The notes under the pieces are model-generated. The model had not been told where the DNA came from, did no database searches, and worked only from the letters and a program-made list of their open reading frames with translations. Both the position numbers and the translations under genes were made by a program. DNA of 8,885 nt, from contig JASLNQ010000071.1 of NCBI GenBank assembly GCA_030745955.1, positions 1 to 8,885 on the forward strand, given 5' to 3'. This DNA is from Dehalococcoidia bacterium (GTDB lineage: Bacteria > Chloroflexota > Dehalococcoidia > UBA1151 > UBA1328). This document shows positions 6,257-8,885 of the stretch, in pieces. The number at the start of each line of letters is the position of its first letter. The stretch's first letter is position 1.

Positions 6257-6316
6257 ACGACAATAGTGCGCGATCCGCGTCACGCGCAACCCACCAGCAG
6301 CTCGCAACCCCTGCCA

Positions 6317-7687
6317 CTACTCCAGGGCGTAAGCCTCATCCAGCAGGTCGACGATGTACCGGACCTTCACGCTCGTTCCGCCATCACCCGAACCCTCTCT
6401 CGAACTCCCCGGTGAATCCTCCGCCGCAACCTGCCTTAGTGCGAAATCTAGCTGCATGGCGCAACCCGGATTGGCTGTAGCGACGATCTCCGCCCCGGTC
6501 GCGATCACGTTCCTGACCTTGCGCCTGCCAAGTTGCGCCGACATCTCCCGCTGGGTTAGCGAGTACGTCCCCGCCGACCCGCAACAGACGGCCGGCTCTC
6601 GCAGTTCGACCAGCTTCAGACCGGGGATCGAGTTCAGGATCTGGCGTGGCGCCTCAGCAATTCGCTGGACGTTCAGCAGGTGGCAGGGGTCCTGGTAAGT
6701 AACCGTGATATCGAGTTCCGTCGTGGGAGCCTCAAACTCATATTCAACCAACAACTCGTGGATATCCCGGGTCAGTCCCGCGACTTTGTTCGCCCGGTCG
6801 GCGTACTCGCTATCGTGCTCCAGCAACTCGCCATAGTCCTTCATGGATGCACCACAACCTGCCGACGCAGAAACGATGGCATCGGGGTTGATCGACAGGA
6901 ACGAGTCGATGTTCTGCTTCGCCATTTCGATCGCCGAGCCGGGTTCACCTGAATGCGAGTTCAAGGCACCACAGCAGGCCTGCCCCGAGGTCAGGTGGAC
7001 CTCGAGTCCGTTGCGGGTCAGAACGCGTACCGCAGCTTCCAGGGTCTCAGCGTGTGCAAGCGCCATCACGCAGCCGGCGAGCATGGCTACTTTAGCCTTG
7101 CGCACTCCGGTTGCCGGGTAGATCTGCCCCTTTGCGGTAAAGAACTTTTTGGAAAGATCGGGTAGGTAGTCGTCGGCCAGCTCGGTGTCACCCGGCAGCA
7201 GCTTCAAAAAACCGGTACCGCGGGCAATAGCCCTGAAACCGGTCCTCTTGTAGATCTTCAACGCCGTCCCGGCCATCCGGAGCTTGCCCTGGGACGGCAA
7301 CAGCGATCTGTAGCCGATTGACCGTGCCAAGCGCTCGGTCAACGGTCGCTTCGTGTGCTGCTCGACCTGCGCCCGGGTGGCCTCCATGAGCCGTCCGTAC
7401 TCGACGCCCGACGGGCACGACAACTCGCACGCCCGGCACTGCAGGCACATGTCCCAGTGACCGACGACCGAGGGCGTCATGGCCAGGCGGCCCTCGTTGA
7501 CCGCTTTCATCAACGCGATCCGGCCCCGTGGCGATTCGGCCTCAAGGCCCGTTTCCAGGTAGGTCGGACACGCCTGCAGGCAGAACCCGCAGTGGACGCA
7601 CCGGTACAGGTCGGTTTCCTGTGGCGCGTGGAACCCCGAAAACCCGGGGAATGTCCCGGCCTGCCCGACGGAAGGTTCAGTTCCCAT
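6317..7687 (-). CDS. glcF: Glycolate oxidase iron-sulfur subunit
   Basis: 456-residue protein with the full GlcF layout. It is the electron-transfer subunit of glycolate dehydrogenase, which oxidises glycolate to glyoxylate at the membrane. Two ferredoxin-type 4Fe-4S motifs open it: C30/C33/C36/C40 (CVHCGFCLQACP) and C81/C84/C87/C91 (CLQCRACELSCP). Two CCG domains follow: C206 with CCG at 238-240 and C278, and C335 with CCG at 368-370 and C409. The length is slightly above the usual 400-430, partly because of a Gly/Ser/Asp-rich insert at about 421-439 before the conserved C-terminal helix. The ATG at 7685-7687 lies 30 bases after the glcE stop, so the two are cotranscribed; no clear ribosome binding site precedes it, so translational coupling is possible. 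A lactate dehydrogenase LldE/G-like or other FAD-oxidase partner is the main alternative identity. Confidence 0.9.
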   Translation of the reverse strand: MGTEPSVGQAGTFPGFSGFHAPQETDLYRCVHCGFCLQACPTYLETGLEAESPRGRIALMKAVNEGRLAMTPSVVGHWDMCLQCRACELSCPSGVEYGRLMEATRAQVEQHTKRPLTERLARSIGYRSLLPSQGKLRMAGTALKIYKRTGFRAIARGTGFLKLLPGDTELADDYLPDLSKKFFTAKGQIYPATGVRKAKVAMLAGCVMALAHAETLEAAVRVLTRNGLEVHLTSGQACCGALNSHSGEPGSAIEMAKQNIDSFLSINPDAIVSASAGCGASMKDYGELLEHDSEYADRANKVAGLTRDIHELLVEYEFEAPTTELDITVTYQDPCHLLNVQRIAEAPRQILNSIPGLKLVELREPAVCCGSAGTYSLTQREMSAQLGRRKVRNVIATGAEIVATANPGCAMQLDFALRQVAAEDSPGSSREGSGDGGTSVKVRYIVDLLDEAYALE

Positions 7688-7717
7688 GAAATATGTTCAG
7701 CGAATCGGAGTGGTACA

Positions 7718-8885
7718 TCATATTTTTCCGGCAAACCGCCCGGGATTCAGGATATTGGCCGGGTCGTACTGGTTCTTGATACGGCGCATGAGTTCGATCG
7801 AGTTTCCGACATCGCTGAACACGTCGAGCTGCTGTTTCACCGTGAGTGGGCATCTTTCTACGACGTAGGACCCGCTCGTATGCGAGGCAGCGCCGAAAAC
7901 AGCCTCAACGAAGTCGCGGGCCTGCTCGTCGGTCGACGTACTCGCAAGCGCCGTCATCGCTCCAAAGCCCAGGTTGCATACTGTGGAAAGCTCGCCTCGG
8001 ATTTCCGGCGAGCCTGAACGGATTGACTCGGCAATACGGAGAGTATCGAGCACCCGCGCACTCACCCTGACCGCCACGCCCGCTGCCGACTCAGCATCGT
8101 CCAGCAGCGCCCAAACCCTGCCTGCGGAGTCGTCATCCAGCACGGCGTAACCGGTCGCACCGCCCGCACCGGCGGTCCCTGTCACCTCGTTCACCTGCCG
8201 CTCGACCGACCTCACACCACCGCCAAGTCGGATGAGGAGCATCCATGTTTCGTCATCACCATCGGAACCCGGACCGCTGCCCGAATCCACACCGGGAGCC
8301 GCCTCGCCCGTGGCATCGACCAGCGCGGAGGCGAGTGGCCCGGACACCAGTGAGATCACTTCGGGAGCGAACAGGCCATTGACCAGCTGAAGGCCAACCT
8401 CGTTCGCCGAACGCACATCATCGAACCAGGCGGCGATTGTTTGTTGTGCGGGCGGGACAGGCGCCAGCTTGAAGGCGACCTGGGCAATGACCCCGAGCGT
8501 GCCGAAGGCCCCTGTGTGGAGACGGTGGAGGTCGTAACCCTGGACATTCTTGACGACCCTGCCGCCACTCTTCGTCACCGTCCCGTCGGCCAGGACGATC
8601 TGCATACCCAGCACCCAGTCCCTGATTCCGCCGGTCGAAGACTGGCGGCGTCCTGGTGCGTTCGACGCCACGGAACCCCCAATAGTCGCCCGGGCGGGAT
8701 CACGGACCTCAAACGGCAGGCGCTGGCCCTCCTGCGCAAGCTCGGCGTTCAGGTCGCCGACCCACCCGTTGGTGCCGGCAATCGACGTCCCGTCGGCATA
8801 GATTTCGAACGGCTCCTCGTACGGCACCACATTTACGGTTGAGGTCGTGGTCGTGCTCGTCGATGTCGTCGTCGTCGTTGTTGAG
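7718..8885 (-). CDS. glcE: Glycolate oxidase FAD-binding subunit (5' part outside window)
   Basis: FAD-binding PCMH/VAO-type subunit, open to the right edge. Numbering from the GTG at 8830: ATIGGSVASNAPG (48-60), GGIRDWVLG (67-75), GGRVVKNVQGYDLHRL (89-104) and GTLGVIAQVAFKLAP (110-124) form the FAD-binding half. The C-terminus IKNQYDPANILNPGRF (351-366) is the usual last motif of GlcD/GlcE proteins. The fit is better to GlcE than GlcD. An Asp/Gly/Ser-rich stretch at about 173-193 interrupts the C-terminal domain. The frame continues upstream of 8830 through a Thr/Ser-rich run to the edge. The PP-loop with its FAD-contacting glycines should lie before the ATIGG motif and is missing if 8830 is the start, so the gene most likely begins outside the window. 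It heads the visible operon with glcF; glcD is expected further upstream. Confidence 0.82.
   Translation of the reverse strand, partial: STTTTTTSTSTTTTSTVNVVPYEEPFEIYADGTSIAGTNGWVGDLNAELAQEGQRLPFEVRDPARATIGGSVASNAPGRRQSSTGGIRDWVLGMQIVLADGTVTKSGGRVVKNVQGYDLHRLHTGAFGTLGVIAQVAFKLAPVPPAQQTIAAWFDDVRSANEVGLQLVNGLFAPEVISLVSGPLASALVDATGEAAPGVDSGSGPGSDGDDETWMLLIRLGGGVRSVERQVNEVTGTAGAGGATGYAVLDDDSAGRVWALLDDAESAAGVAVRVSARVLDTLRIAESIRSGSPEIRGELSTVCNLGFGAMTALASTSTDEQARDFVEAVFGAASHTSGSYVVERCPLTVKQQLDVFSDVGNSIELMRRIKNQYDPANILNPGRFAGKI
8837..8884. repeat. Trinucleotide-repeat tract encoding Thr/Ser run
   Basis: On the plus strand a GTC/GTG/GTT-type triplet tract. Read in the glcE frame it gives sixteen consecutive Thr or Ser codons (12 Thr, 4 Ser), with four ACG codons in a row at 8878-8867. 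It may continue beyond the window. Confidence 0.7.

Larger units (their letters stand above)
5973..6316. other. Convergent intergenic region made mostly of repeats
   Basis: 344 bases between two convergent stop codons. It contains a G/C-rich hairpin (5992-6014), copy B of the dispersed inverted repeat (6051-6148) and a third palindrome (6240-6256). Open frames here read through these repeats, and their products are the stereotyped junk peptides such elements give. No gene is supported. Confidence 0.7.

Noticed and set aside
5960..6307. 115-codon minus-strand frame in the convergent gap
   Set aside because: The translation is the stereotyped product of intergenic repeats (STGAERS and LDPGS-type peptides), not a gene.
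7355..8017. 220-codon plus-strand frame over the glcF/glcE junction
   Set aside because: It spans the antisense of two conserved genes and their 30-base gap; no domain recognised.

Overview
The window is a GC-rich, tightly packed stretch of bacterial chromosome that encodes small-molecule catabolism. No rRNA, tRNA, phage, transposase or CRISPR array is visible. The mix of genes (a PAL/NHL-type beta-propeller, an HpaI-type aldolase, a monocarboxylate-like MFS carrier, a divergent SDR, a class V glyoxylate aminotransferase and glycolate-oxidase subunits), together with short dispersed inverted repeats between genes, would fit a heterotroph such as an uncultivated marine Chloroflexota (SAR202/Dehalococcoidia-like). 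That placement is inference; nothing here is a taxonomic marker, and some Alphaproteobacteria would also fit.

Layout. Bases 1-1511 hold a minus-strand pair: an HpcH/HpaI aldolase followed downstream by a PAL-like NHL propeller that runs off the left edge. A 265-base divergent region separates it from a plus-strand MFS transporter (1777-3078). A 638-base convergent gap (3079-3716) carries inverted repeats and one doubtful small membrane ORF. A minus-strand SDR (3717-4508) lacks all three usual catalytic residues. It shares a divergent promoter region with a plus-strand alanine/serine-glyoxylate-type aminotransferase (4764-5972). A second convergent gap (5973-6316) carries another copy of the dispersed repeat plus two other hairpins. 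From 6317 to the right edge lies a minus-strand glcE-glcF operon; glcD would be expected just beyond the right edge.

A plausible joint role, inferred from content: the MFS carrier imports a carboxylate, the aldolase cleaves a 4-hydroxy-2-oxoacid to pyruvate plus an aldehyde or glyoxylate, the glycolate oxidase converts glycolate to glyoxylate, and the aminotransferase turns glyoxylate into glycine. The SDR and the propeller would act on unknown intermediates. The most unusual points are the SDR with Thr/Thr/Arg in place of Ser/Tyr/Lys, the Thr/Ser-rich trinucleotide-repeat tract in glcE at the right edge, the repeat elements confined to convergent gaps, and terminator-like hairpins in the divergent gaps that point against the neighbouring gene.
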